Shown here: one piece after another, positions 25,018-35,883 of the stretch | Layout of the letters: each line of letters opens with the position of its first letter | How positions within the stretch are numbered: position 1 is the stretch's first letter | From: an uncultured Dehalococcoidia bacterium | GTDB lineage: Bacteria > Chloroflexota > Dehalococcoidia > Lucifugimonadales > UBA3495 | Assembly (NCBI GenBank): GCA_951813535.1 | Contig: OX638345.1 | Location: forward strand, 4,146,608-4,210,607 | Reading direction: 5' to 3' | DNA length: 64,000 bases | Made by a program: the position numbers and the translations under genes | The notes under the pieces: generated by a model | The model's database searches: none | Seen by the model: only the letters and a program-made list of their open reading frames with translations | Told to the model about the DNA's origin: nothing

Positions 25018-25554
25018 ATGGCGCAGCAAGAAGGAAATCTCAACGGTCTGCCCCGGGAGAAACTGGCCGAGGTGCTGGACTCCTTCAGGGACCCGGAAGT
25101 CTTCAACGCGGTAACCGGCCCCTGGAAGTCCCGCGTGGTCTGGCAGGACGGCATGCGCGCCCGCGCCTACATGCGCAACCACCAGGTTGACATGGACGAG
25201 CCCGGCGACCTCACCGCCACCGACGTGGCCGCCAGCGCCCACGAGCAGTTGCTCTCCGCCATCGGCAGCTGCATGACCGTCGGCTTCGTGGTCAACGCCA
25301 CCAAGCAGGGCGTCCGCGTCCACGACCTGGAAATCGCCGTGGAAGGCTACTTCGACAACATCCGCAAGTGGGCCGGCGTCGAGGACGAGGGCAATCCCGG
25401 CTACGGGCAGATCTCGGCCAAGTGCTTCGTCCGCGCCGACGCCGACGAGGACACCCTGCGGGAAATCTGGCGGCTCGCCGTGGAAGGCTCTCCCGTCACC
25501 CAGTCGGTGGCCAACCCCACCTCCGTCCAAACCGAATTCGAAATGGTCGGCTGA
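25018..25554 (+). CDS. OsmC family protein
   Basis: 178 residues with the OsmC fold. The peroxidatic cysteine is in LLSAIGSCMTVGFV. The region that carries the second, resolving cysteine reads VEGSPVTQSVANPT, with Ser in place of Cys. It is thus closer to single-cysteine OsmC-like proteins than to classic two-cysteine hydroperoxide reductases. AAGGA lies 7 nt before ATG 25018. Its stop overlaps the start of the rhodanese gene (TGATG). Confidence 0.85.
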   Translation: MAQQEGNLNGLPREKLAEVLDSFRDPEVFNAVTGPWKSRVVWQDGMRARAYMRNHQVDMDEPGDLTATDVAASAHEQLLSAIGSCMTVGFVVNATKQGVRVHDLEIAVEGYFDNIRKWAGVEDEGNPGYGQISAKCFVRADADEDTLREIWRLAVEGSPVTQSVANPTSVQTEFEMVG

Positions 25555-26327
25555 TGGCAACGTTCGTTACAGCGGACTGGGTCGCCGAGCGCATCGGCCA
25601 GCCGGGATACCTGGTAATCGATCCCCGGTCGGCCATGCGCTATCTCATGGGCCACCTGCGCAGCGCCGTCAGCGTACCCTACAAGAAGTTGCAGGCCCCC
25701 GACGGACGCCTGGGCGCGCCCGAGCAACTCGCCGCCGCCTTTGGCGACGTTGGCCTCGGGGACGACGTCACGCCGGTCCTCTATGACCACCAGGACGGGC
25801 GCAACGCCGCCATGGCGGCCTGGGTCCTGGAGTACCTCGGCCGGAGCGACGTCCACATCATGGACCTGCGCTACGAGGTATGGAAAGACGAGGGCCGCGA
25901 AGTCCTGTACCGTCCGGTCGCTACCCAGGCGGCCACATTCTCGTTCAATCTCAATCCGTCAATCCGCGCCTCCCTGGACGACGTCGCCAACGCCGGCTCG
26001 GCCACGCTGGTGGACGCCCGCTCGCCGGAGGAATACCGGGGCGAGGTCGAGATGGACCATCGCCCGGGGCGAATCCCCGGCGCCATCAGCCTGCCCCACA
26101 ACGAGTTGGCCGGCTCGGATAGCAGATTGCTGGCCGATCAGGACACGCTGCGCCAGCGACTGAGTGCGGCCGGCCTCGCCGAGGGCGAACCCGCAATCGC
26201 GTATTGCCGCAGCGGAATCCGCGCCTCAGTCACGTGGCTGGCCTTGACGCAGATGGGATATTATGCAACGTTGTATGACGGTTCCTACGCCGAATGGATG
26301 GATAGCGACCAACCGGTAGAAGCCTGA
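25554..26327 (+). CDS. Tandem-rhodanese sulfurtransferase
   Basis: 257 residues with two rhodanese domains. The C-terminal domain has the active loop AIAYCRSGIRASVTW with a catalytic Cys. The N-terminal domain has LYDHQDGRNAAMAAW where the Cys would be, so it is non-catalytic, as is usual in tandem thiosulfate/mercaptopyruvate sulfurtransferases. The second domain also has the VDARSPEEYRGE segment. Translation start overlaps the OsmC stop by one base, implying coupling and a shared role in sulfur or peroxide handling. Confidence 0.88.
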   Translation: MATFVTADWVAERIGQPGYLVIDPRSAMRYLMGHLRSAVSVPYKKLQAPDGRLGAPEQLAAAFGDVGLGDDVTPVLYDHQDGRNAAMAAWVLEYLGRSDVHIMDLRYEVWKDEGREVLYRPVATQAATFSFNLNPSIRASLDDVANAGSATLVDARSPEEYRGEVEMDHRPGRIPGAISLPHNELAGSDSRLLADQDTLRQRLSAAGLAEGEPAIAYCRSGIRASVTWLALTQMGYYATLYDGSYAEWMDSDQPVEA

Positions 26328-27221
26328 AATTACGAATGCCGCGTGGCCGATAGGTTGCCATGAGGCCCAGGGCGTCACACATCGCCATGTGGCGCAGGTA
26401 ACCACTCATCCGGGGGATAACCGGACCGGCTAGATAGCATGGCATCTACCCGGGTCCCGGCCCGGCCCGACGCGTCCACACTCATGTGCGCACGCAGGGA
26501 AAGCGGGCTGACATGCGAAACGCAGCGGTCGTCCCAGTATCTGGCTAGGTCGACACGCAAGATCGATTGGATGCTCAGGCCCGCGCCGCGGGGTCGCATC
26601 GGCGCATCGCGCCGTCACGTTTGGCTCTCACGTGATTGGCCGCAAGGCATTTCCGTAGCTGACGCACTCGCGCGTCAGTTACCCATTCGACCGTTTTGGG
26701 TACTGCGCTTGACAGGTGACATGATCCGGCGTGCACATGGGACCCTTTCTGCACAAGTCGCAGGTGCGTTTTCCGACGTGCGTACCCCAAATAGCACAAT
26801 TCGTGAGCGCCCGGTGCTAATGAAAAAACTGCCCGGCATATGTTATGTCAGGCGGGGTTTGCACGGTACAATTGCCCTCGCGCCCTCGCGCCCTCGCGCC
26901 CGCGCGCCCGCGCTACGCATCGCCAATCGCGCCTTGACTCCGGAGCATCACCTAGCATGCCGAACACGACCGACTTCACGCATTCGGTAACCGTGCACTG
27001 GTGGGCATTCGGTCTCATTGGGTTTTTCGCATGGCGGTGCTGGAGATCGCCATCGGCGCGGTATCGATCCCCTTCGCGGTGGTGGCCACCGTGCCTTCCC
27101 TCACCGTTGTAAATCATAGCATTCGACACACCAAGAGCGTCTCATTTCCTGCATACCGTTGATCGGCCCATTACGCCATCCCAAGCAGCCCGACTAATTC
27201 GCGGCCACCAGACGAAACCGT
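26328..27221. other. Gene-poor 894-nt region with possible remnant ORF
   Basis: No convincing gene. The region includes a short hairpin (CTGACGC 26659-26665 and GCGTCAG 26672-26678) and an 8-bp tandem repeat (26875-26914). A possible small membrane-protein remnant starts at ATG 26957 (HWWAFGLIGFF) and is continued only after a frame change by ATG 27030 (AVLEIAIGAVSIPFAVVA). A 183-codon frame at 26439-26990 is arginine/serine-rich and not protein-like. Base composition is mixed. Confidence 0.45.
26875..26914. repeat. 8-bp tandem repeat, five units
   Basis: Three copies of CCCTCGCG followed by CCCGCGCG and CCCGCGCT, all in register. It is a GC-rich microsatellite-like tract in noncoding sequence. 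Such tracts can vary in copy number by replication slippage. Confidence 0.8.
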
Positions 27222-29129
<1,908 letters not shown>

Positions 29130-29306
29130 GCCCTGGTTTCCGCCGGATTTCCCTGGCTGATTGCCTCCCGGTAGCAGGAGTCGCCTGGCGGGTTACGGAC
29201 CGCGATCCGGCCAAAGCTGGCGTGGGCGCGCATTGCGCCGGCGCTCGCGGCGTGGCAATCTCACTTCATCAAATCCATACCGCTGCGAACCACAAAGGAG
29301 TCAGCC

Positions 29307-30155
29307 ATGCCGCCGAACCTGGTGCCCTACCTGCTTTACGAACCCGAGGACTCGGGCATCCTGTGGATCAAGTTCAACCGGCCGGAGCGGATGAACGCGC
29401 TCATCGGCTCATCCGAGGAGAACGGCACCGTCGCCAAGGTGGGTGAGTACATGCGCGCCGGCGACGACGACCCCAACGTGCGGGTCATGGTTCTCACTGG
29501 CGTCGGTCGCGGTTTCTGCTCCGGCGCCGACATGCGGAGGGACAACTCGCCGGACATCACGGGCGAGAACTTCGTGGGCAACCGGGGGACCATCGAGGGG
29601 CCCGACGCCGCCCGGGAGCACTTCTACCACGGCTTCACCAAGCTGCACCGCGACATCTCCCAAGTGCGCAAGCCCACCATCGCCATGATCAACGGGCCGG
29701 CCGTCGGGTCGGGCATGGATATGGCGCTGCACTGCGACATCCGCCTCGGCTGCGAGAACACGCGCTTCATCGGCTACCAGCAACTGGGCCAGATCATCGA
29801 AAACGGCGGCAGCTACTACCTGCCCAGAATGGTCGGCCTGGGCCGGGCGCTGGAGTTCGCCTACACCGGCCACCTCGACGCCAAGCGCGCCTACGAATGG
29901 GGAATGCTCAACTACCTGGTTTCATCAGAGGAACTGGAGCAGACCACCCACGACCTGTGCGACCGGATCATCCGCACGCCGCCCATGGTGCAGTGGATCA
30001 GCAAGCGCATCATGCGCGCCGCCCTGGACAGCACGCTGGAAACCACGATGACGCTCACGTCCAACGCCGGCGGCATCCTCAGCGGCTCCGAGGATGCGCA
30101 CGAGGCGAGGCGGGCGTTCCTCGAAAAGCGGGCTCCGGAATTCAAGGGACGGTAG
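29307..30155 (+). CDS. Enoyl-CoA hydratase/isomerase family protein
   Basis: 282 residues of the crotonase fold. CSGADM and NGPAVGSGMDMALHCD carry the oxyanion-hole backbone positions, and EWGMLNYLVSSEEL lies near the C terminus. Where classical hydratases have Glu144/Glu164, the sequence reads GYQQLGQIIENGGSYYLPRMVG, so the specific reaction is uncertain. AAGGAG lies 6 nt before the ATG. It may act in acyl-CoA degradation. It is not next to a CoA ligase or thiolase. Confidence 0.85.
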   Translation: MPPNLVPYLLYEPEDSGILWIKFNRPERMNALIGSSEENGTVAKVGEYMRAGDDDPNVRVMVLTGVGRGFCSGADMRRDNSPDITGENFVGNRGTIEGPDAAREHFYHGFTKLHRDISQVRKPTIAMINGPAVGSGMDMALHCDIRLGCENTRFIGYQQLGQIIENGGSYYLPRMVGLGRALEFAYTGHLDAKRAYEWGMLNYLVSSEELEQTTHDLCDRIIRTPPMVQWISKRIMRAALDSTLETTMTLTSNAGGILSGSEDAHEARRAFLEKRAPEFKGR

Positions 30156-30241
30156 GCGCGCCCGACCATGGTCGCCGGGTTCCGGATCACGAACGCAGGT
30201 ACAATGCGGTCCACCGCCACGCGAGGCCAGCGAGGTTCAGC

Positions 30242-30946
30242 ATGACCACGCCCAGGACACCAAAATCCCCAGCGCACTTCCGACTGCCGGATCCGCCGCA
30301 GCGCGAGCCTGACGAGATGACCCAATACGATCACCTCTTCAAAACCGGCAGTTCCCACTATCTGGCCCTGCACTTCGGAAGCCCCGAAACGACGCTGGTG
30401 GAAGCCGACCGCTGGATGATTTCGCACCCGGGTGAAAACAGATCCCGGGCCAGGCGTCCCGACCTGCTCATCGCGTTCGACGCGGACCCGGCTGCGTATC
30501 AGGCCAACAACGGGTACGTCGTATCCATTCAGGGCAAGCCGCCGGACTTCGTCATGGAGGTTGCTTCGATCAGCACTGCGGAAACCGACGTGGGGGCGAA
30601 ACGGGACGAGTACGCCGCGCTGGGCATTGCCGAATACTGGCGCTTCGACGAGACAGGTCAATACCACGGAGCGCGGTTGGCTGGCGATAGGTTAGTAGAT
30701 GGCCGGTACATCCCCATCCCAATCTAGGAGTTGCCCGACGGCAGCCTTCAAGGACACAGTGACGCCCTCGACCTGGACCTGCGCTGGGAACATGGCGAGT
30801 TGGGTTGGTACGACCCGGCGACCGGGCGGCACATCACGACCTTCGACGACGAGCGATCGCGGGCTGATCGCGCCGAAGCGGAACTGATTGCCGCTGCAGC
30901 CCGCATCGCCGAGCTGGAAGAGCGGCTCCGCAGTCAAAACCTGTGA
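30242..30946 (+). pseudogene. Uma2 family (DUF820) nuclease-like gene with in-frame TAG
   Basis: The frame from ATG 30242 encodes a Uma2-type restriction-endonuclease fold: RRPDLLIAFD, PPDFVMEVASIST, RDEYAALGIAEYWRFD and YIPIPI. A TAG at 30725-30727 (codon 162) interrupts it. Beyond the stop the same frame continues as ELPDGSLQGHSDALDLDLRW and a C-terminal coiled coil (RADRAEAELIAAAARIAELEERL), which is how related proteins normally end (PIPIEELPDG). The TAG most likely replaces a Glu codon. The N-terminal 161 residues retain the presumed catalytic core, so a truncated product is possible. Confidence 0.75.
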
Positions 30947-30973
30947 ACCGAGGCTGATGTACTCGTAATCGTG

Positions 30974-31007
30974 AGTGCAGGGGCGATACGCCATTCGCCC
31001 CTGCACT
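30974..31007. repeat. GGGGCG-type palindromic element
   Basis: 13-bp perfect arms (30974-30986 and 30995-31007, AGTGCAGGGGCGA) around an 8-nt loop. It lies between the convergent Uma2 remnant and nitroreductase genes. It shares the AGGGGCGA...TCGCCCCT core with elements at 46742 and 52237. It may serve as a bidirectional terminator. Confidence 0.7.
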
Positions 31008-31025
31008 ATTCTCGATACCCTCAAT

Positions 31026-31547
31026 TCAGTCGGCGAACGTCAGTGCCTGCCCGAACTTCTCGCCGTGGGCGATTTCCGACATGGGCTTGCGCGGCGTGCC
31101 CGTGCCCGGCTCTCGCATGACGCGGTACCCGAAGGGCAGCACGGTGATCAGCTCCAGGTCTTCAGGGATGCCCAGCAGGGCCTTGACCTGGTCCTGCGCT
31201 TCCCCCCGGACTCCAACGAAGCAGGTGCCCAGGCCCTCCGACCAGGCCACCAGTTCCATCTGCTGCAGGGCGCGGCCGGCGTCGAGCTGAGCGCGCCGCG
31301 CGCCGTCCATCACGATGGCGATGGCGACCTGGGACTTCCCGATGAATGTCCCCTGGGTGCAGATTTCACCGAGCTGCTTGATCGTGTCGGGGTCCCGGAC
31401 CACGATGAAGTGCCAGGGCTGGGTGTTGCTGGAGCTGGGCGCCCAGCGGGCGGCCTGCATAATTTTGTGTAGGACGGCATCGGACACCGGCTGGTCAGTG
31501 AAATCGCGGACGGTGCGACGGGTCCTGATGGCATTGAATACGTCCAT
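31026..31547 (-). CDS. Nitroreductase family protein
   Basis: 173 residues of the FMN-dependent nitroreductase fold. The N terminus has AIRTRRTVRDFTDQPV (phosphate-binding Arg-Arg), then QAARWAPSSSNTQPWHF, and SEGLGTCFVG near residue 120. It reduces nitro compounds, quinones or similar with NAD(P)H. The start at 31547 is fixed by GGAGG 7 nt upstream; an in-frame ATG at 31583 lies beyond that site. It is downstream of a small membrane protein gene and SMP-30 on the same strand. Confidence 0.87.
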   Translation of the reverse strand: MDVFNAIRTRRTVRDFTDQPVSDAVLHKIMQAARWAPSSSNTQPWHFIVVRDPDTIKQLGEICTQGTFIGKSQVAIAIVMDGARRAQLDAGRALQQMELVAWSEGLGTCFVGVRGEAQDQVKALLGIPEDLELITVLPFGYRVMREPGTGTPRKPMSEIAHGEKFGQALTFAD

Positions 31548-31579
31548 GTTGAAACCTCCGGGCAATGGGTCAAGATGTT

Positions 31580-31954
31580 TCACGATTGGTCAACGCTGGC
31601 TTTGGCTCGGACCGGGACCAAGATGGCTCCCAGTAGCAACGCGATGGCCGCCGGTGAGTAAAACAGGCCTACTGACAAAATCCCCACCCAGCAGAAACCG
31701 AACAAGGCGAAGGCGAATATAAACAGCAGGGTTTTGCGAATGAAGCGCCGTTCGTCGAGATGCCGGATTGACAGTAACGCCAGGCCGGTCAGCGCTACCG
31801 GAGCAGCCAGGGCCGGAGCGGCGTCAATATCCCCGGCGGGAAGTACCAGAACGGCAAATCCGACGGAGACGACCCAAGCCAACCCGTGAGCGGTCCACAA
31901 CGAAAATTTCGATGGGCTGCCCCGCGCGACGACAGTCAGCAGGCGGCGTATCAC
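31580..31954 (-). CDS. Small multi-pass membrane protein
   Basis: 124 residues with four likely membrane helices: LAWVVSVGFAVLVLPAG, APVALTGLALLSI, TLLFIFAFALFGFCWVG, and YSPAAIALLLGAILVPV. I do not recognise a family. The start is GTG at 31954, overlapping the SMP-30 stop (GTGA), which suggests translational coupling. The annotated start is based on this overlap; no ATG occurs in the frame nearby. Confidence 0.6.
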   Translation of the reverse strand: MIRRLLTVVARGSPSKFSLWTAHGLAWVVSVGFAVLVLPAGDIDAAPALAAPVALTGLALLSIRHLDERRFIRKTLLFIFAFALFGFCWVGILSVGLFYSPAAIALLLGAILVPVRAKASVDQS

Positions 31955-32868
31955 CGCACCGGCGGCCACATTATCCAGCCGCGGCGGCCGGTGTTGCGCA
32001 GGCGCAGCAGATGGCCGCCCAGCGTGGTGACGTACAGGCTGCTCTGGTCGGCGTCGCCGAAGCAGCAGTTGGTCGGCATGTCGACCCCCACGGGCATTGG
32101 GTACGTCTCCAGGACGCGCCCCTCGGGCGTCCACACGTAGAGCATGGGGCCGGGGCCGGTGGCCCAGTTGCCGGCCGTGCCGACGATGTTGCCCTCGGAG
32201 TCCAGGCACATACCGTCGATGCCGCGCTGGGGGCCACGATGGTCGGAGCCGAACTGGTGCAGCACGACGTACCGGCCCAATGACCCATCCTCGTTGATGG
32301 GGTAGGAGCGCAACTCCCGCACACCGGTCGGTTCCGGATCGGTCTGAATGATGTAGAGAGTTTGGTCATCGGGGGAGACCAGCAGCCCGTTGGTCCCGGT
32401 GGTGTCGAAGGTGACCTGCTGGCAGGTGTAGGAGCCATCGGGCTGGGGGTCGGCGCGCAGGATATCGCGGCCGCCCATCTCGGGCTGCTCGCTGGGGTCG
32501 ATGTTGCCGGCGTTCCACGGGTTGCTGAACCAGATGCGACCCTGCCGGTCGATGGCCAGATCGTTGGGGGTGTTCAGGCGCTGGTCACCCAGACGGTCAA
32601 CGATGGTCGTTGTGGTGCCGTTGGCTTCGAAGCGGACGATGACCCGGCCGCCGGAGCAGCACCCGTACAGCCGGCCCTCGGCGTCAAAAGCCAGTCCGTT
32701 GGTGTGGTTGGTGTTTTCACGGTGGACGGTGCACTCGCCGGTATCAGGGTGGTAGGCCATGATCCGGCTGGCCGGGATGTGGGTGAAGAGAAGGCGGCGG
32801 CCGTCCCAGGCGGGTCCTTCGGTCAAACGGCTGAAGGGTCCGGCGACGTGCTCCCATTGCAGTGCCAT
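31951..32868 (-). CDS. SMP-30/gluconolactonase-like beta-propeller enzyme
   Basis: 305 residues, a six-bladed propeller of the SMP-30 type. Metal-binding positions fit: Glu in TEGPAWDG, Asn in NTPNDLAIDRQG, and Asp in GIDGMCLDSEG. It likely hydrolyses a sugar lactone. The conserved C-terminal signature NCCFGDAD is shared with a second SMP-30 gene at 47958-48890. AGGAGG lies just upstream of ATG 32868. The next gene overlaps its stop. Confidence 0.88.
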   Translation of the reverse strand: MALQWEHVAGPFSRLTEGPAWDGRRLLFTHIPASRIMAYHPDTGECTVHRENTNHTNGLAFDAEGRLYGCCSGGRVIVRFEANGTTTTIVDRLGDQRLNTPNDLAIDRQGRIWFSNPWNAGNIDPSEQPEMGGRDILRADPQPDGSYTCQQVTFDTTGTNGLLVSPDDQTLYIIQTDPEPTGVRELRSYPINEDGSLGRYVVLHQFGSDHRGPQRGIDGMCLDSEGNIVGTAGNWATGPGPMLYVWTPEGRVLETYPMPVGVDMPTNCCFGDADQSSLYVTTLGGHLLRLRNTGRRGWIMWPPVR

Positions 32869-33036
32869 ATTGTCCTCCTGGATCACGTATGGGGATTTGT
32901 CCTCAATGAGCCGGACCCGCGCATCAGGATAAGCGGGAATCGGCGCGGTGCGCCCGGCACGGCGCTATTGTATGCCACCCCAAAGGCAAAGTCATCGCGG
33001 GGGAGTTGGTTGGCGCCAGAGACGCGGAATTGCCGC

Positions 33037-33066
33037 TTGTTTGGTGGCCGCGTTTACGGTTATAGT
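33037..33066 (+). promoter_or_regulatory. Candidate promoter of the second nitroreductase gene
   Basis: TTGTTT (33037-33042), an 18-nt spacer and TATAGT (33061-33066), 49 nt before the start codon at 33116. The hexamers are near consensus (4 of 6 and 5 of 6). Only a sequence match; not tested. Confidence 0.4.
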
Positions 33067-33115
33067 GTGGGCACTTACCGTCAGTTTGTTTCCATCCTAA
33101 ACGGGGGTTGTTGAG

Positions 33116-33718
33116 ATGACACAGAACAGTCGATTGCGCAGCGGCAACGTTGCCGCACCGGAGACCGGCGTTACCGTCTACGAGGCTATCCACAATCGTC
33201 GGATGAACAACGAGTTCACCGATGCGGTGCCCAGCCAGGAATCGCTGCATCGGATGCTGGACGCGGCGGTGTGGGCTCCCAACCACCGGTTGACCAACCC
33301 GTGGCGGTTCTTCGTGCTGGAGAAGGGCGGCGAGAAGCGCGCCGAGGTGGCGCAATTGGCCTACGACAACCTGTTCGCCCGCAGCGGCAACCACGAAAAC
33401 GCCGACGGCAGCCGCCAGCGGGTGCTGGACGCTCCGGGCCTGATCTACGTGTACAGCGTTCCCGCCGACAGCGAGGAAATGACCCAGGAGAACTACGCGG
33501 CGGCGTGCTGCGCAGTGCAGAACCTCCTGCTGGCCGCGGTGGCCGAGGGTCTGGCCGGCGACTGGAGCACCGGCAACACCACCCGGCACCCCGACCTGGC
33601 GGAAACCCTGGGCGGCGAATCCGACTGGACGATGGTCGGGGCGCTGTTCATCGGGCAGCCGGCGCGTCCGTCGGCTTCCGTGCGCGCGCCGGCGGATGAA
33701 GTGACCGCCTGGCTATGA
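33116..33718 (+). CDS. Nitroreductase family protein
   Basis: 200 residues with the nitroreductase fold. VYEAIHNRRMNNEFTD has Arg-Arg for FMN phosphate, then LDAAVWAPNHRLTNPWRFF, and the late segment LAGDWSTGN. It is distinct from the minus-strand nitroreductase at 31 kb, with a different C terminus. Cytoplasmic FMN oxidoreductase; the substrate is unknown. It has its own candidate promoter. Confidence 0.87.
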   Translation: MTQNSRLRSGNVAAPETGVTVYEAIHNRRMNNEFTDAVPSQESLHRMLDAAVWAPNHRLTNPWRFFVLEKGGEKRAEVAQLAYDNLFARSGNHENADGSRQRVLDAPGLIYVYSVPADSEEMTQENYAAACCAVQNLLLAAVAEGLAGDWSTGNTTRHPDLAETLGGESDWTMVGALFIGQPARPSASVRAPADEVTAWL

Positions 33719-33814
33719 TCCGAACCCCGGGCTCCAACGGCCACCCTCGCTCCGGGGCGGGGGTGGCCGACTTGCGCTATACTGACCGCCGATTCATAGC
33801 GCAAGGAGACTCCC

Positions 33815-34321
33815 ATGCCCTGGGCAGAGACCATAGTTGACACCCTGAAGAAGTGGGACACGTCGCTCATCGCCTACGTGCCCGATATCTCCATCGACCG
33901 GGTGACCAGCATCATCAACGAGGACCCGTTCTTCCACCTGGTGTCCTGTACCCGCGAAGAGGAGGCCGTCGGCGTGGCCGTTGGCAGTTATGCCGTGGGC
34001 CGCAACGCCGCCGTGTTCATGCAGTCCAGCGGATTTGGCAACAGCATCAACGGCATCGCCAGCCTGTGCCTGCCGGCGCGGACGCCCATCCCCATCTTCA
34101 TGAACCTGCGCGGGCAGGTCGGCGAGTTCAACATCGCGCAGGTGGCCATGGGCCGCAACACGACGTCCATCCTGGATCTGTTCGGCATCGCCCACTACAC
34201 CATCGAGAGCGAGGACCGGATGGACACCCTGCTGGACGGCGTGATGAAGCTGTGCCACGCCCACCGGAACCCGGTCGCCATCTGCATGACCCCCATGCTC
34301 CACGGAGGCAAAATTGCTTAG
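33815..34321 (+). CDS. TPP-dependent decarboxylase, alpha (PYR) subunit
   Basis: 168 residues equal to the N-terminal pyrimidine-binding domain of TPP decarboxylases. SCTREEEAVGVAVGSY carries the catalytic Glu that activates TPP, and MQSSGFGNSINGI follows. It resembles the alpha subunit of sulfopyruvate decarboxylase (ComD) or phosphonopyruvate decarboxylase. AAGGAG precedes the ATG. It overlaps the beta subunit gene by 8 nt, so the two chains form one enzyme. The substrate is not certain. Confidence 0.8.
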   Translation: MPWAETIVDTLKKWDTSLIAYVPDISIDRVTSIINEDPFFHLVSCTREEEAVGVAVGSYAVGRNAAVFMQSSGFGNSINGIASLCLPARTPIPIFMNLRGQVGEFNIAQVAMGRNTTSILDLFGIAHYTIESEDRMDTLLDGVMKLCHAHRNPVAICMTPMLHGGKIA

Positions 34322-34871
34322 GTTCGACGCCACCCAACTGGTCCTGCGCCACGCCGGGGATTCGCCCGTCGTGGGCAATCTGGGGCCCACCAGCGATGAG
34401 CTGTACCACGCCGGCCACCGGGACCGGAACTTCTACACCTACGGCAGCATGGGTCTGTGCTCCTCCATCGCCCTGGGCATGGCCCTGTCCACCGACGACA
34501 AGGTGATCTCGCTGGACGGCGACGGCTCGTTGCTGATGAACCTGGGCGCCATCGCCACCATCGGCCGCGAGAACCCGTCAAACCTGGTCGTGGTGGTCTG
34601 GGACAACGAGATGTGGGGACAGACCGGCGGTCAGGACAGCCACACGGCCACCAACACCAACCTTGAAGAGGTCGCCAATTCCTGCGGCATCACCAGGACC
34701 GCCACCGTGAACGACCTCGAAACGCTGGAAGAGACCTTTGGCCGGGCCATGCGCGAGCCGGGCCCCTGGTTCATCGTCGCCAAGATCGAGGAGGCCGACG
34801 AGTACATGCCCGTCGCCCCGGTGGAACCGGAATTCACGCTGTACCGCTTCCGGAATACGTACGTGGAGTAG
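34314..34871 (+). CDS. TPP-dependent decarboxylase, beta (PP) subunit
   Basis: 185 residues with the TPP/Mg-binding motif LDGDGSLLMNLGAI then VVWDNEMWGQTGGQ, the GDG-x-N type signature. It is the diphosphate-binding half that pairs with the alpha subunit upstream, as in ComE. The start is TTG at 34314, with GGAGG immediately upstream inside the alpha gene, overlapping it by 8 nt. A longer fused enzyme is not encoded. Probable sulfopyruvate- or phosphonopyruvate-type activity. Confidence 0.8.
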   Translation: MLRFDATQLVLRHAGDSPVVGNLGPTSDELYHAGHRDRNFYTYGSMGLCSSIALGMALSTDDKVISLDGDGSLLMNLGAIATIGRENPSNLVVVVWDNEMWGQTGGQDSHTATNTNLEEVANSCGITRTATVNDLETLEETFGRAMREPGPWFIVAKIEEADEYMPVAPVEPEFTLYRFRNTYVE

Positions 34872-34890
34872 TGGCTATTTCAGCAGCAGC

Positions 34891-35601
34891 GTGAACTACA
34901 GCGACTACATCATCTACGCGGACGAGAGCGGAGATCCCAACCCGGCGCCAATCGACGCTAACTATCCAGTCTTCGTGCTCAACTTCTGCGTGTTTCGGAA
35001 GGACCACTACGCCGCTTCGGTGCTACCAGCCGTGGCGGCTCTCAAGTTCCAGCATTTCGGGCATGACGCGGTGGTGCTGCATGAACAGGATATCCACCGT
35101 GGGAAACCACCGTTCGATTTCAATGGGAACGATCAGGAGCAGGCTTCATTCAGACATGAACTCAACACCTCTATAGCTGGAATGGATTTCGGGATTATCG
35201 CCGCCGCAATTGATAAACCCCGATTGACGCAGACAACTGTTTCCGACGTTTATGGGCTAGCGCTGCAGCGCTGTATGGAACAGGTCTATAGATTTTTGGA
35301 GACCTGTGGACAGCACGGGTCAATCACCCACATCGTTCTGGAAAGTCGAGGCCGCAAAGAAGACGCCGGGTTGATGCAGGCGTTCCGACGTATTGGAGCC
35401 GGCGACAACGGGCTTGGTAAGATAATGCCGGGTTTCGATATGGTTTTCGCGGCCAAGAAGAGCAATTCCATCGGCTTGCAGATCGCAGATCTTACAGCCT
35501 ATCCAATAGGGCGGAGCTATGTCGCTCCTGACAAGCCGAACCGCGTATGGGAAGCGCTGGTAAAGCCAAAGCTATTGAACAAAGTGGCGATCTTTCCGTG
35601 A
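34891..35601 (+). CDS. DUF3800 domain protein
   Basis: 236 residues. IIYADESGDPNPAP at the N terminus is the DUF3800 Asp-Glu-Ser-Gly motif, and the C-terminal SIGLQIADLTAYPIGR is the paired Q-x-A-D motif. DUF3800 proteins have an RNase H-like fold and occur near defence or mobile genes; the role is unknown. The start is GTG 34891, about 19 nt after the TPP beta stop. A terminator follows its stop. Confidence 0.78.
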   Translation: MNYSDYIIYADESGDPNPAPIDANYPVFVLNFCVFRKDHYAASVLPAVAALKFQHFGHDAVVLHEQDIHRGKPPFDFNGNDQEQASFRHELNTSIAGMDFGIIAAAIDKPRLTQTTVSDVYGLALQRCMEQVYRFLETCGQHGSITHIVLESRGRKEDAGLMQAFRRIGAGDNGLGKIMPGFDMVFAAKKSNSIGLQIADLTAYPIGRSYVAPDKPNRVWEALVKPKLLNKVAIFP

Positions 35602-35614
35602 CTCAACGAAAAAA

Positions 35615-35638
35615 CCTCGGAGTGATCCGAGGCTTTTT
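35615..35638 (+). terminator. Rho-independent terminator after DUF3800 gene
   Basis: CCTCGGA (35615-35621), loop GTGA, TCCGAGG (35626-35632), then CTTTTT. It is preceded by an A-run, so it could also act on the opposite strand. It ends the plus-strand run that starts at 33116 or 33815. Confidence 0.85.
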
Positions 35639-35883
35639 GCCAAGTTGGGGCTGCCCATCGGCCCAAGCTGCGGAGTCCGTACCACTCCAAACCCGCAGCC
35701 GGCCTGAACACATGGAAGGCCCTAACGAAGGTCGTGTGCCTTCGCCGGCCGGAGCCACCCCCAATCTCGTCTTAATGCTATACCACACTGGTATCGCGGT
35801 CAACGTTTGCCACCCCCGCCTGCTTGGTCTATCATTGGCCCCGGCGGCCGAGGCCGCTCACTTGCGCTTACGGCGCCGAGGAG

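Noticed and set aside
26439-26990. 183-codon plus-strand frame in the gap
   Set aside because: Arg/Ser-rich, runs through a simple repeat, no ribosome site and no recognisable domain.
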